This document shows positions 8,531 to 17,988 of a stretch of DNA of 64,000 nt, in pieces. Position 1 is the stretch's first letter; the number at the start of each line of letters is the position of its first letter. The stretch lies in assembly GCA_040755295.1 (NCBI GenBank), contig JBFMBK010000003.1, forward strand, positions 183,641 to 247,640, given 5' to 3'. This DNA is from Bacillota bacterium (GTDB taxonomy: Bacteria > Bacillota > Desulfotomaculia > Desulfotomaculales > Ammonificaceae). A model generated the notes under the pieces. The model ran no database searches. It had not been told where the DNA came from and saw only the letters and a program-made list of their open reading frames with translations. A program made the position numbers and the translations under genes.

Positions 8531-9871
8531 GTGGGTATGGATACAAAGCATGTAAAATGGCTTATCAGCGAATTGCCTGTATTAATCGAAAAAAATATCA
8601 TCCCGCAGGAAAGCGCTGAAAAACTGCGCAATTATTACGGCGACGCCGAAGTCGGTGACGGGCGGCGAATCGCCTTAATTGTCTGCAGCATCCTGGGCGC
8701 CGTTTTGATCGGCGGCGGCGTCATACTTATTCTGGCTCATAACTGGGATTACCTCACACGTCCGTTCAGGACTTTTCTGTCACTCGCCCCGCTTGTTCTT
8801 GCTCAACTCCTTGCCGGATGGGTAACCTGGCGCCGCATGGAGTCCGCCGCTTTAAGAGAAGGGGCGGCCACCTTCCTGATGCTTGCCGTCGGGGCATCCA
8901 TCGCCTTGATCAGCCAGACCTATCATATATCGGGACTCGGGGATAACTTTCTGCCGATATGGATGCTGCTGAGCGTGCCGTTGGTCTATCTGATGCGCGC
9001 CAACCTTCCGGCGGTTTTTTATATCGCGGGCATAACCGTCTGGAGTGCCGGGGCCGGGGAGGGACATTCATATTACTACTGGCCGCTGGCGGGGCTTATA
9101 ATCCCTCATTTCTGGATTCTCGCAAGAGAATACCTCTTCTCGAACCGGCTTGTCGTTCTTTCATGGGTACTTGCTCCTTCACTTTGTGTGGCTGTAAACG
9201 TTACCTTGCCACAGTTAGTTGAGTCTTTCGGCGTAGCCTTAATCTCCGGTGTTTTCGCAATCTATTATCTCGGCGGAAGTCTTTTCTACATGGAGAGACG
9301 TGAATGGTGGCGGCAGCCTTTTGAAAGCCTGGGGGCGGCGGGAATTATCGTAATTTCGTTTTCGCTGACCAACCAGGGAATATGGGAGAATTTCGTCTGG
9401 CTTGCAAATCGGCCCGGCGGCGCCGGTACATTTAACCCGCTGCTCGTATTCGGCCTTCCGATTAGTCTTGTTACGTTGTGCCTTCTTGCCGTTTGCGTGC
9501 GCCGGGGCCGAAAGGGAAAAGAGGCGCTCGGGATTGCGCCGTTGATAGTTACTCTGGGCTATGCGTTTTTGGGACATCCGGTATCAGCTGTCAGCGAAAC
9601 CGGCATTCATGACAGTGTTGTTATACCCGCCGTGTTATTCAACCTGTACTTCTTTATTATCGCCACTGCCACCATTATTTCCGGAATCCGGAACGGGCGC
9701 CTTGTTACCGTTAACGTTGGGATGCTATTGCTGGCGGCGCTGATCCTTGCGCGCTTCTTCGACAGCGACATCGGATTTGCGGTTCGCGGCGTTGTCTTCA
9801 TTGTCGTCGGCATAGGTTTTCTGGCGGCCAACCTCGTGCTTTTACGCCGCGTCAAAGGGGGTGCGGCATGA
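8531..9871 (+). CDS. DUF2157-type polytopic membrane protein
   Basis: A 446-aa membrane protein. A soluble N-terminal segment of about 60 residues (VKWLISELPVLIEKNIIPQESAEKLRNYYG) matches the start of DUF2157 proteins, followed by about 12-14 hydrophobic helices to the C-terminus. Members often sit beside DUF4401 and GDYXXLXY genes, and here the next gene is of the latter type, overlapping by ATGA. GTG 8531 has AGGGAG with a 6-bp gap. ATG 8537 is a close alternative, and the upstream ATG 8474 has no ribosome site. Biochemical role unknown. Confidence 0.72.
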   Translation: MGMDTKHVKWLISELPVLIEKNIIPQESAEKLRNYYGDAEVGDGRRIALIVCSILGAVLIGGGVILILAHNWDYLTRPFRTFLSLAPLVLAQLLAGWVTWRRMESAALREGAATFLMLAVGASIALISQTYHISGLGDNFLPIWMLLSVPLVYLMRANLPAVFYIAGITVWSAGAGEGHSYYYWPLAGLIIPHFWILAREYLFSNRLVVLSWVLAPSLCVAVNVTLPQLVESFGVALISGVFAIYYLGGSLFYMERREWWRQPFESLGAAGIIVISFSLTNQGIWENFVWLANRPGGAGTFNPLLVFGLPISLVTLCLLAVCVRRGRKGKEALGIAPLIVTLGYAFLGHPVSAVSETGIHDSVVIPAVLFNLYFFIIATATIISGIRNGRLVTVNVGMLLLAALILARFFDSDIGFAVRGVVFIVVGIGFLAANLVLLRRVKGGAA

Positions 9872-10455
9872 AAAGTAAACACTTGATACCGGCGCTTTTC
9901 ATACTTCTGGCGATCATCCAGGTCGCCGTACCCGTTAAGATGATTTTTGACCGGGAAATAACCTTAAAAACCGGACAGCGGTTTAAATTCCACACCGCTC
10001 CCGTCGACCCTTACGACGCCTTCAGGGGCCGGTATGTGGCAGTCGGCATCGAGAGCAGTGCCGTCCCCGCCGTCGGCGTCATTGGATTAAAACGCGGCCA
10101 AAAGGTCTACGCCCATATCGCCGTTGACGAGCAGGGTTTTGCCGCCTTCAGCAAAGTTACCGCGCGACCGCCTGAAGGCAACGCCTACGTCAAGACCAGG
10201 GTGAATTTCGTTATAGATGAACCTTCCGGAACAAAGGTGTATTTCAAGGCGCCGTTCGACCGTTACTACATGGAAGAAAAGGACGCGCCCGCCGCCGAAG
10301 ACGCCTACCGCACGTACGGCATAAACCCGGAGCGTCCCCGGGCTTACGTAACGGTGCGCGTCAAAAACGGGCTCGCCGTGCTTGAGGAGCTATACATAGA
10401 CGGAAAACCGATACGTCAGTTTCTTCGCGAAAACGGGCGGAACCCGGGATTATGA
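9868..10455 (+). CDS. GDYXXLXY-family membrane-anchored protein
   Basis: A 195-aa protein with one N-terminal hydrophobic helix (residues 5-25) and an exported domain. The stretch PVDPYDAFRGRYVAVGIE corresponds to the family's conserved Asp-Arg-Gly-Tyr motif, although the eponymous Gly-Asp-Tyr appears here as an Arg-Gly-Arg-Tyr variant. The family is known chiefly from its pairing with DUF2157 proteins, as seen here with a 4-bp ATGA overlap, so the two probably work together at the membrane. The following unknown gene overlaps its stop in the same way, which makes a three-gene operon. Function unknown. Confidence 0.7.
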   Translation: MKSKHLIPALFILLAIIQVAVPVKMIFDREITLKTGQRFKFHTAPVDPYDAFRGRYVAVGIESSAVPAVGVIGLKRGQKVYAHIAVDEQGFAAFSKVTARPPEGNAYVKTRVNFVIDEPSGTKVYFKAPFDRYYMEEKDAPAAEDAYRTYGINPERPRAYVTVRVKNGLAVLEELYIDGKPIRQFLRENGRNPGL

Positions 10456-11363
10456 ATAAGGCGCAATATCGGTTTTCCTCGGAAATGAAAGACTTCCTTT
10501 CCAGGCTGTGCATGTCGCGCTCCGCCGCACCCGGAAGCTGGTCGGTCGTCTGGGATCCAGCCGGTGCCGGGGATGATGTATTTTCAACCTGGGTCTATCC
10601 AGTAACCCGTCAGGCTATTATCGAAAAGAGTAAAAGTCTTCAATTCTTGAATATCGGAGACTTAGGCGTGAGCGCGGTCTGCCTCCGGCGCGGTCACGGC
10701 ATTGTCGTCGAAGAACGGCCGGTTGACCTGAAAACACATCTCCGGGGCGAAAAAAAGGTTTTCTACGGGTTTAAAATGGGCAAAAACGTGCTCTATTATT
10801 GTGTCACTACGTGGCCGCGCGAAGGATTGCCCGGTGTTCTAAAAGCGCGCGCCTTATTGGATCAACTTGCGAAAGGCGACCTGAAATCCGACTATCGGCC
10901 GTATTTGCCGGAAAGCCGGGTCGTCGAGCTTATTGCGTCAGGGTTCGGTCTCAGGTGGGTTCACTGCCGGCACAAGGAATACTACTATCGTGACCGCAGG
11001 TTCAGGTATATCAGCGTCGAAGGACACCTATTGGAACCCTCGTTGAACGTTCAAATATTCATTTTTGATAAGGAAGACTCCCTCCAGTGGCTTATGGCCA
11101 AGGCGAAGCCCGTCCCGGAATACGAGCGGATGCCGTCGAGACATATCGCGCACCGCGTCCACGGTCAGAGTGTGTTGGTGTTGACGGAGGATTTATGCGA
11201 CACTGGGAAGACCGGGTTAGAAACGGACCTGCATCTAACCCTGCAACGACTCGCAGCAGGTCTGGAAGGGGGTGTTTTTAACCTTTCTGCTGTTGATATA
11301 TCCACGATTCACACCGTTGACCCGGAGTTTCAGTGGAAGAACATGCTCGGACGGTATGGATAA
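10452..11363 (+). CDS. Hypothetical protein, third gene of the DUF2157 operon
   Basis: A 303-aa soluble protein I do not recognise. It has mixed alpha/beta composition with no signal peptide, membrane helix or obvious catalytic motif. A basic aromatic stretch near residue 177 (WVHCRHKEYYYRDRRFRY) and a final IHTVDPEFQWKNMLGRYG are its most distinctive parts. Its ATG overlaps the preceding stop (ATGA), so translation is likely coupled to the GDYXXLXY gene. There are no close paralogues in the window. It could be a cytoplasmic partner of the membrane pair, but that rests only on the operon arrangement. Confidence 0.6.
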   Translation: MNKAQYRFSSEMKDFLSRLCMSRSAAPGSWSVVWDPAGAGDDVFSTWVYPVTRQAIIEKSKSLQFLNIGDLGVSAVCLRRGHGIVVEERPVDLKTHLRGEKKVFYGFKMGKNVLYYCVTTWPREGLPGVLKARALLDQLAKGDLKSDYRPYLPESRVVELIASGFGLRWVHCRHKEYYYRDRRFRYISVEGHLLEPSLNVQIFIFDKEDSLQWLMAKAKPVPEYERMPSRHIAHRVHGQSVLVLTEDLCDTGKTGLETDLHLTLQRLAAGLEGGVFNLSAVDISTIHTVDPEFQWKNMLGRYG

Positions 11364-11411
11364 AGCTATACGCGGCTTATCGCCGCGCCCTACGAAAGAG
11401 CGCTTATTTCC
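11359..11411 (+). repeat. Dispersed palindromic element, copy A (right half only)
   Basis: Carries AAAGCTATACGC, CTTATCGCCGCGCC and CTACGAAAGA, matching 50342-50380 almost base for base. The left arm is missing. It begins within the stop region of the 303-aa gene. See the repeat-family finding. Confidence 0.75.
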
Positions 11412-11495
11412 GAGAGAGTTCGCCATGCGGGCCTTTAGCTCGCACCAAGGGAAATCCGAAAATGACGCTGTAAACAGCTATTTTACTTTTGATAA

Positions 11496-11533
11496 ATATT
11501 CATTTCCTGATTCTTGGCGTCTTGGCGGTTGAT
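11496..11533 (-). repeat. GCCAAGACGCC-type dispersed repeat, copy 2
   Basis: The minus strand reads AACCGCCAAGACGCCAAGAA, the same core as 3458-3490 but in the opposite orientation. It is immediately upstream of the Shine-Dalgarno of the 246-aa gene. Confidence 0.55.
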
Positions 11534-11556
11534 CAATTTTAAGGAGGTGCAGGGAA

Positions 11557-12297
11557 ATGTCGGAGAAAACCATCATCGACTCCGAGGGAACAGAAAAATA
11601 TATAGAAAAGTTTCTGGCGCCGGTTACTGATGCCGCAAACGCCGCGGAAATGCTGCGCGGACGTCTGGGCACGTACCCGTTTTACGCGCTGTTTCTTTAC
11701 AGTGAAGTAGACGAAGATATCGCGGAATTTGTCAGGGTAAAGGGCTCCTGGCTGCACAGTCTGACCGGCAGCGACTGCCTGGTTGGCGTATTGGAAAACC
11801 CGGGGGAGTGGGGAGAAGGATGGGAGCGTCACTGGCGGCAAAGGCTGGGAGAGGACTACGACAAGGTTTCTGCGGAATGGCTGAAACTGAAACCGTTCGA
11901 CCGCAACACCGCTTTTTCGCTGGCGGAACTTCTCGAGGTGGAAAAGAACACCCTTCCGTGTATCGTTTTTATGGAATCCTTTGAGGATAATAAGATCCTG
12001 TGCATCCCCTTGGTAGCAGATAAAGCAGGTTATCCAAAGTATTTTATGGACGTCTTCGCCGCTATCGGGCACGCCGTTGATGCCCCGCCCGGAGAAAGGC
12101 TTCAAGCCTTGCGTTCCGAGTGGCGAAAGGTTTGGGCCAAGTGGATACTGCCGGAAAAGATTAAACACTTGACGAAGGTACTTCAGGAATGGGGATCTAT
12201 CCTAAAAGAAACAAAAGAAGCCCTGATTAACGCCGTTGAACCGTTGACGCCGCTGTTGCGCAACGTAAAAAACGCCTTGGTCCCCGGCGAAAAATAA
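11557..12297 (+). CDS. Hypothetical soluble protein
   Basis: A 246-aa acidic, helix-rich protein with no signal peptide or membrane segment and no motif I recognise. The sequence is Trp-rich (for example GEWGEGWERHWRQRLGEDY near residue 87) and ends in amphipathic helices. ATG 11557 has a strong AAGGAGGTG about 8 bp upstream, and a good terminator follows the stop, so this looks like a genuine single-gene unit. Function unknown. Confidence 0.6.
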   Translation: MSEKTIIDSEGTEKYIEKFLAPVTDAANAAEMLRGRLGTYPFYALFLYSEVDEDIAEFVRVKGSWLHSLTGSDCLVGVLENPGEWGEGWERHWRQRLGEDYDKVSAEWLKLKPFDRNTAFSLAELLEVEKNTLPCIVFMESFEDNKILCIPLVADKAGYPKYFMDVFAAIGHAVDAPPGERLQALRSEWRKVWAKWILPEKIKHLTKVLQEWGSILKETKEALINAVEPLTPLLRNVKNALVPGEK

Positions 12298-12348
12298 CGA
12301 TTCTGAGAAGAAACATATAATTTACATCAGGTAATGCAAAAGTGAACG

Positions 12349-12380
12349 CCCCCGAAATGTTTACCAGCGGGGGTTTTTTA
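12349..12380 (+). terminator. Intrinsic terminator of the 246-aa gene
   Basis: CCCCCG / CGGGGG stem with a 13-nt loop and a TTTTTTA tail, about 50 bp after the stop. Confidence 0.8.
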
Positions 12381-12566
12381 TTGGACTTTTATTGTCCCGG
12401 TTTTCTAAATGAAAACGGATAAAGAGATACTGCAGATTTTGTAGTTATTTTTTGGTATTTTATCTCGCGGTTTTGGAAGGAAAATGTTAGTATTTGTGTG
12501 TATATAGCGTTAAACCGTGTTTTTGCTTTTAGGAGACGGCTGCAAAACTGCGCCCGGCTGTTTCAG

Positions 12567-12603
12567 AAGTCGGATGCAGGATGTCAGAAGTCAGAGTGCC
12601 AGA
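12567..12603. repeat. Heptad-period array H1
   Basis: CAGAAGT-CGGATGC-AGGATGT-CAGAAGT-CAGAGTG: five degenerate 7-nt units just upstream of the surface-protein gene. The rest of the 12.38-12.63 kb gap is AT-rich and shows no clear promoter. Confidence 0.55.
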
Positions 12604-12639
12604 GGGATGTGAAACACTCTGTTTAGGAGGTTGTCCCTA

Positions 12640-15585
12640 ATGGGAAGAAGAATTTTGCTTGTATTATCCGTATTTCTCGCTGTTTCGGTATTGTTAGGCT
12701 GCGGTTCGTTTCCTGCGCATGCGGCGGGCGAAGTATCTTTCAGCCTGATACCCTCCACCCGGGAGGTGTGCGCCGGCGATATCTTCGCGGTGGAGGTAAG
12801 GATTGATGCAACCTCCCAAGCGATTTATAACACCGAAGCATATATAGACTTCGATCCCGGTTGCCTTCGGGTTGTAAACGACAGCGGGGGAGAGGTTTCA
12901 CAGATCGAAGCCGGAAGCGTTCTGCCGCAGGTCGGCGAAAACACCGTAAACAACACAAACGGACAGATAAACTACGCCGCGGGAACAACAGGGAGTGCTG
13001 TCAACAGCTCGTTCGTCCTCGCCGGGATCCGGTTTAAGGCTTTAACACCGGCATCGATAACGACAATAGCCTTCAGTACGACCGCCTCAAGAAAGACCAC
13101 CGCTTTTTCCGCCGACGATAACAGCGATGTCACCGGAAGCCTCAGCCCCACCGAAGTCAGCATTAAGATATGCATAACCTCGCCGGACGTCTTACCGGAA
13201 GCCGCGGTGGGCGTCCCGTACAGCTACATTCTGGCGGCCGCCGGCGCTACGTCCTGGTCCATTACCAACGGCTCCTTGCCCGGCGGGCTGAACCTGGAAG
13301 GCGCAACCGGGCAGATTTTCGGCAATCCTTCCGCAAGCGGCTCGTTCAACTTCACCGTGCAGGCCAGCGGCAGCGGCTCGATCGACCATAAAACATTCAC
13401 TCTTACGGTCGTGCCCGCACTGGAGATAAACACGACATTGCTTCCGGACGGAAACGTCGGACAGCCCTATTCGGTTGAGCTCGAGGCCTGCGGCGGGACC
13501 ATGCCGTACGCCTGGTCCGCAACGTCGGCGCTGCCTCAGGGACTCGCTATATACAGCGGATCCAACAATAAGGGACTGCTGAACGGCACCCCGGGACAGG
13601 CGGGAACCTATATTTTCACCGTAAAGGTTACCGACATCGCAAGCAGATTTGCGGAAAAGAGTTTTACGATGACCGTCAGAGTCCAGCTGTCCATTTCCCC
13701 GGCTACTTTGCCCATTGCCACTAAAGGCGCCGCCTATTCTACAACCCTCAGCACAAGCGGGGGCACGGCTCCCTATACCTGGTCCGTTTCAAGCGGAGCA
13801 TTGCCTGCCGGACTGAACCTTAATGCAAGCACGACCGCTTCCTGTTCGATCTCCGGTACACCTACCGGTATCAGCGATGCCACGTTCACCATCCGCGTGT
13901 CCGACAGCACCGGCAAGACCGGCGTTAAGGAATACACGATAAGCGTTACGGACCGGATGGCCATAAATCCGACCAGCCTGCCGCCCGCAAGCAAGGGTCA
14001 ATATTACAGCGACACACTTACAGTCAGCGGGGGTAAATCGCCATTTACGTGGACGCTGAAAAGCGGCAGTCTGCCCGATGGGCTAAGCTTAAACGGCGTT
14101 ACGACAAGCGCATGCATAATCTACGGAACACCGACCGGAACCAGCGATAAGACCTTCACCATCAAGGTAACGGATAGTGACGGCCGGTATGTTGAAAGAA
14201 GTTACACCATAAGCGTGGCCGAAAAAATGACCGTGACCACCGGTACCCTGCCGTCTGCGACCAAAGGTACAAGCTATTCGGTTACACTCGCGGCAAGCGG
14301 GGGCAAAACCCCTTATAACTGGAAAATCCAATCGGGCACACTACCGGCCGGAATCACGCTTACAAGCAGCACCGGCAAAATCTCAGGCACACCGACGGGG
14401 AACAGCGACACCACCTTTACCGTCCGGGTCACCGATAAGGACGGAAGATACGCCGAAAAAAGCTTTACTATAGAGTTTTCAGGTTCGCAGCCGACAATAA
14501 CGACAACCACCCTGCCACCGGCAACAAAAGGATCGTTTTACAATACTACGATTGCGGCAAGCGGCGGCGCGACGCCCTACACCTGGTCGCTGAAGAGCGG
14601 CAGTCTGCCGGGAGGACTCACGCTTAACACAGGCACGGGCAAGATTTCGGGTACGCCGGCCGGGAACGGCGATTACACCTTTGCCGTCCAGGTGAAAGAC
14701 AATGCCGAAAGGAAGGCGGAGAAGAGTTTCACCATGAAGGTGGCGGCTTCGCCGCTTACCATTAAAACCGCTTCTTTGCCGGCGGCTGCCTCAGGAATTT
14801 CGTACGCCGAAGTAATCACGGCCGAAGGAGGGATACCCCCGTATACCTGGTCTCTGGCAAAAGGCAGCCTGCCTCCGGGGCTAAAACTGAAGACCGACGC
14901 CGGAGCGGTCTACGGGACGCCCTCCCGAAGCGGCAGCTTTACCTTTACCGTACGGGTCACCGACAGCGGGGGAAGAAGCGCGGACAAAGGCTATACTATT
15001 ACGGTCTCGTCCGGTGTGCAGCCGGCGCCGGTCGTTTTCGCAGACGTAAGGGACTCCTGGATGGTCGAAGCCGTAAGCAGACTATCCGAAGACGGTATCA
15101 TCTCCGGTTACCCGGACGGCACCTTCAGGCCGAATAACACGATAACCAGGGCGGAAGTGGCGTCGATCCTCTCCAGAGCTTTAAATCTGGCGCACGGAGA
15201 AACCCGGGAGTTGAATTTCAGCGATAACCCACGGATACCGGAGTGGGTGAAAGGAGCCGTTGCGGCGGCGGTCAAGGAAGGTCTGATCGCGGGATATCCA
15301 AACGCCGACGGCACGGTCGCCTTCGAAGCGGGAAGGACCGTCAGCAGGACGGAAATGGCTGTTCTGACGGCAAGGATCCTGGAGAAGAAGCTCGGTAGTA
15401 TTAATCCCGCGCAGCTGAACTTTACCGACGCCGGCACTATTCCTTCATGGGCGCGAAACATGGTTGGAAAGGCGGTAGCGAAAAACGTCGTGGGAGGATA
15501 TCCCGACAACACCTTCCGGGGCGGCCGAAGTGTGACTAGGGCGGAAGCCGCTTCGATGATCGTCCGCCTTTTGGACCTTATCTGA
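12640..15585 (+). CDS. Cohesin-like / Ig-repeat / SLH surface protein
   Basis: A 981-aa exported protein. The signal peptide ends in LLGCGSFPAHA, so either a lipobox cysteine or an AHA-A signal-peptidase-I site is possible. Residues about 30-175 form a cohesin-like domain (VSFSLIPSTREVCAGDIFAVEVRI-type start, then YIDFDPGCLRVV). Seven putative Ig repeats of the He_PIG kind follow, each with a pattern like SLPPATKGSFY ... GGATPYTWSLKSGSLPGGL. Three C-terminal SLH motifs begin VFADVRDSWMVEAVSRL at about residue 805. ATG 12640 has TAGGAGG with a 9-bp gap; an in-frame TTG at 12631 is too close to the ribosome site. No dockerin partner is visible in the window. The cohesin-like domain may bind another surface protein, which is inference. 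Confidence 0.85.
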   Translation: MGRRILLVLSVFLAVSVLLGCGSFPAHAAGEVSFSLIPSTREVCAGDIFAVEVRIDATSQAIYNTEAYIDFDPGCLRVVNDSGGEVSQIEAGSVLPQVGENTVNNTNGQINYAAGTTGSAVNSSFVLAGIRFKALTPASITTIAFSTTASRKTTAFSADDNSDVTGSLSPTEVSIKICITSPDVLPEAAVGVPYSYILAAAGATSWSITNGSLPGGLNLEGATGQIFGNPSASGSFNFTVQASGSGSIDHKTFTLTVVPALEINTTLLPDGNVGQPYSVELEACGGTMPYAWSATSALPQGLAIYSGSNNKGLLNGTPGQAGTYIFTVKVTDIASRFAEKSFTMTVRVQLSISPATLPIATKGAAYSTTLSTSGGTAPYTWSVSSGALPAGLNLNASTTASCSISGTPTGISDATFTIRVSDSTGKTGVKEYTISVTDRMAINPTSLPPASKGQYYSDTLTVSGGKSPFTWTLKSGSLPDGLSLNGVTTSACIIYGTPTGTSDKTFTIKVTDSDGRYVERSYTISVAEKMTVTTGTLPSATKGTSYSVTLAASGGKTPYNWKIQSGTLPAGITLTSSTGKISGTPTGNSDTTFTVRVTDKDGRYAEKSFTIEFSGSQPTITTTTLPPATKGSFYNTTIAASGGATPYTWSLKSGSLPGGLTLNTGTGKISGTPAGNGDYTFAVQVKDNAERKAEKSFTMKVAASPLTIKTASLPAAASGISYAEVITAEGGIPPYTWSLAKGSLPPGLKLKTDAGAVYGTPSRSGSFTFTVRVTDSGGRSADKGYTITVSSGVQPAPVVFADVRDSWMVEAVSRLSEDGIISGYPDGTFRPNNTITRAEVASILSRALNLAHGETRELNFSDNPRIPEWVKGAVAAAVKEGLIAGYPNADGTVAFEAGRTVSRTEMAVLTARILEKKLGSINPAQLNFTDAGTIPSWARNMVGKAVAKNVVGGYPDNTFRGGRSVTRAEAASMIVRLLDLI

Positions 15586-15635
15586 GCCCAGCGCCGATAA
15601 CCCTTTTGACGCTTAAGAACGCGCGAATTATCGAT

Positions 15636-15668
15636 TCCCCGGCGGGAGCAGTCCCGCCGGGGATTTTA
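15636..15668 (+). terminator. Intrinsic terminator of the cohesin/SLH gene
   Basis: A perfect 12-bp stem (TCCCCGGCGGGA / TCCCGCCGGGGA) with a GCAG loop and a TTTTAG tail, about 50 bp past the stop. Confidence 0.85.
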
Positions 15669-15818
15669 GTTACTCTTACTCATTTAAGCACAAAACCCTC
15701 TGTGATGATTTAAGCGGGTGAAATGTTCTCCGAAATCATATAAGGAGGAAATTCGTTGGACAGCGTTGTATAATATCTATTTAATTGTATAGCAGGTTTC
15801 TGTGAAAGGATGTTTTCC

Positions 15819-16700
15819 ATGCGTTCATCAACGGTAAAACGCCTTGATGGAAGAAACCGAATAATTCTTATTATTACAGCATTCCTGCTGGTCGTATTAA
15901 TAGGTTATCTTCGTTACGTTTCAGGGCCGGATTATGCGTTTTCTCTTTTTTATCTGTTTCCAATTTGTCTTGTAGGATGGTTCATCGGAAGGTGGGCCGG
16001 GATACTTTTTTCGGTCATAAGCGTGATAACCTGGCTCGCCGCCGATTTGGCGATGACGGGTTCTTATAAAAATCCTTCGGTACCCATTATAAACGAGTCA
16101 CTGCGGTTTGTCGTCTTCCTAATCCTGACGGTCGTTTTAACGGAACTGAAGATGTCCCTGGACCGGGAAAAACTGATCGCCAGAACGGATTCCCTGACGC
16201 GGATTGCCAACAGGCGCGCTTTTTACGAAAACGCGGCCGTGGAAATAAAACGGGCCCGCAGGTATAAATACCCGCTTACCATCGTATCCATGGACGTTGA
16301 CAATTTTAAGATCATCAACGACAATCTCGGGCATCAGGCCGGCGACACCTTGCTGATGACGGTAGCGAACACCATTAAAAAAGATATAAGGGCCTCCGAT
16401 ATGGTTGCGCGTCTCGGCGGCGACGAGTTCGCCATCCTTCTGCCGGAAACCGATCCTGCACTGGCCGGGCAGGTAATCGGAAGGCTCCGCGATGAACTTC
16501 TGGAGGTCATGAACAGAAACGGATGGCCGGTGACGTTCAGCATCGGCATCGTGACGTTCGAAGGCGGGGTAGGCTCCATAGACGAAATGGTCCAAAAGGC
16601 GGATAACCTCATGTATACCGTAAAACAGGAAGGCAAGAACATGATCCGGCATGAGGTGATAGCCTGGGAAAGCTATCCCTCCAAAGAATGCCAGGCATGA
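15819..16700 (+). CDS. Membrane diguanylate cyclase (GGDEF)
   Basis: Makes cyclic di-GMP from two GTP. The 293-aa protein has a membrane N-terminus with about four helices over residues 15-110 (LFYLFPICLVGWFIGRWAGILFS), resembling small sensor modules, and a complete GGDEF domain. The catalytic motif GGDEF lies at residues 200-204. An RxxD inhibitory site (RASD) lies five residues ahead, so product inhibition is expected. ATG 15819 has GAAAGGA about 9 bp upstream; ATG 15810 overlaps that site. It is a single gene with no EAL/HD-GYP partner nearby. The signal is unknown. Confidence 0.88.
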   Translation: MRSSTVKRLDGRNRIILIITAFLLVVLIGYLRYVSGPDYAFSLFYLFPICLVGWFIGRWAGILFSVISVITWLAADLAMTGSYKNPSVPIINESLRFVVFLILTVVLTELKMSLDREKLIARTDSLTRIANRRAFYENAAVEIKRARRYKYPLTIVSMDVDNFKIINDNLGHQAGDTLLMTVANTIKKDIRASDMVARLGGDEFAILLPETDPALAGQVIGRLRDELLEVMNRNGWPVTFSIGIVTFEGGVGSIDEMVQKADNLMYTVKQEGKNMIRHEVIAWESYPSKECQA

Positions 16701-16702
16701 AC

Positions 16703-16777
16703 CCGACTCGCGACTCGCAACTCGTGACTCTCGACTAATTTTCCTTCATCCTTCCGCCTTCATCCTTCATCCTTTAA
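16703..16777. repeat. Heptad-period arrays H2 (two motifs back to back)
   Basis: ACTCGCG-ACTCGCA-ACTCGTG-ACTCTCG, then CTTCATC-CTTCCGC-CTTCATC-CTTCATC. They lie between convergent genes; no strong terminator is seen. Confidence 0.65.
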
Positions 16778-17988
16778 AATGTGGCGGCTTTTGAAGCGTA
16801 ATACAGATACGGCAGAATTCCTTGTTCCGGCTTCTCCAGGTGGGCCTTGAGCTCCTCCCAAACCTGCGCCATGCGCGCGTTGTCTTCCGGGGTCAGCGGG
16901 ATGTCCGTATTTGCGGGCAGGGCGGGATGCACCGGCAGCACCCTGAACCGCTCGTGCCCGTTTTTCTTCGACAACTCCATCCAGACCGGCAGGTACCTGA
17001 CGTCGCGAATAACGGCGCCCGAAGTGTCCTTCTCGATGTACAGGTAAAGTATTATCCCGCTGTCCGAATAGCGCCAGTCCTGGGCAGAGACGAAGTTCCC
17101 CAGAGAATGCGCCGCGACGCAATCGCGCTTTACGCCGCCGCGCTCCACGGAAACCTTCTCAATCGGCTGCACGACGTGCGGGTGCGAGTTTATCACCACA
17201 TCCACCCCGTACACGCAAAGGCCCGTGGTCAGCTCCCGCTGCGACTCTTCCGGGAACCGCCGGTATTCGACCCCCATGTGAATGATCGCCACCACCAGGT
17301 CCGCGCCCGCTTTGCGCGCGGCCTGCGCCTCGGTAATAACCTTCTCCCGGTCGAGCAGATTAACCGCGTAATCCCTGCCCGCGGGCAGCGGCAGGCCGTT
17401 GGTGATCGCCGTGTGGTTCAGGAAAGCGAGCTTTACGCCCTTGACGTCAACGATGAAAGGCTTGGCTCTTTCAGCTTCGTTCCTGTAAGTCCCGACGTGC
17501 GCCAGACCCGCCGCGTCGAGATTATCAAGGGTTGTGACGATCCCGTCCCAGCCCATGTCGAGGCTGTGGTTATTGGCGGTGCTCAGCAGGTCCACGCCGA
17601 TCTTCTTCATATGCCACGCCAGTCCCGCCGGGGTGTTGAAGAGGGGGTAGCCGTGGTAGCCGCGTTCCGGCCCGGCCAGTCGCGTTTCAAGGTTTGCTAC
17701 CGTATAGTCCGCCGAATTCAGGTAGGGCTCAATGGGAGCGAAAACGGGCCCGAAATCGAAGCTTTTCTTTTCCGCGTCGTAGTCCGAATAGACCACCGGC
17801 AGGTGCATCAGCAGGTCGCCCGCCGCCGCCAGCGTGATTTCCGTTTTCTTCTTCTCCGGAGGCGGCGCGGGCGCAACCGGCGCCTTGCTTTCCAGCCAAG
17901 CGGGAATGGCTCGCGAAAGCGCCATAATACCCGCCGCAACCGCGCAAAACAACAGGAACCTATAAAAACGCCTTCTATTTCTTCGCAT
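16774..17988 (-). CDS. CapA-family (PgsA-like) metallophosphoesterase-fold protein
   Basis: A 404-aa protein with an N-terminal membrane anchor (residues 9-27), a Pro-rich spacer and a CapA fold related to calcineurin-type phosphoesterases. Family signatures are LAAAGDLLMH near residue 53, VANLETRLAG, STANNHSLDMGWDGI, VAIIHMGVEYRRFP and VINSHPHVVQPIE. CapA/PgsA proteins take part in poly-gamma-glutamate capsule export, but no pgsB/C-type genes are present, so the substrate here is unknown. ATG 17988 has only a weak GGTTGGA-like site. It is convergent with the diguanylate cyclase. Confidence 0.8.
   Translation of the reverse strand: MRRNRRRFYRFLLFCAVAAGIMALSRAIPAWLESKAPVAPAPPPEKKKTEITLAAAGDLLMHLPVVYSDYDAEKKSFDFGPVFAPIEPYLNSADYTVANLETRLAGPERGYHGYPLFNTPAGLAWHMKKIGVDLLSTANNHSLDMGWDGIVTTLDNLDAAGLAHVGTYRNEAERAKPFIVDVKGVKLAFLNHTAITNGLPLPAGRDYAVNLLDREKVITEAQAARKAGADLVVAIIHMGVEYRRFPEESQRELTTGLCVYGVDVVINSHPHVVQPIEKVSVERGGVKRDCVAAHSLGNFVSAQDWRYSDSGIILYLYIEKDTSGAVIRDVRYLPVWMELSKKNGHERFRVLPVHPALPANTDIPLTPEDNARMAQVWEELKAHLEKPEQGILPYLYYASKAATF

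Noticed and set aside
16703..16777. CRISPR array
   Set aside because: Units are 7 nt with no spacers of 25-40 nt and no cas genes; it is a heptad-period array.
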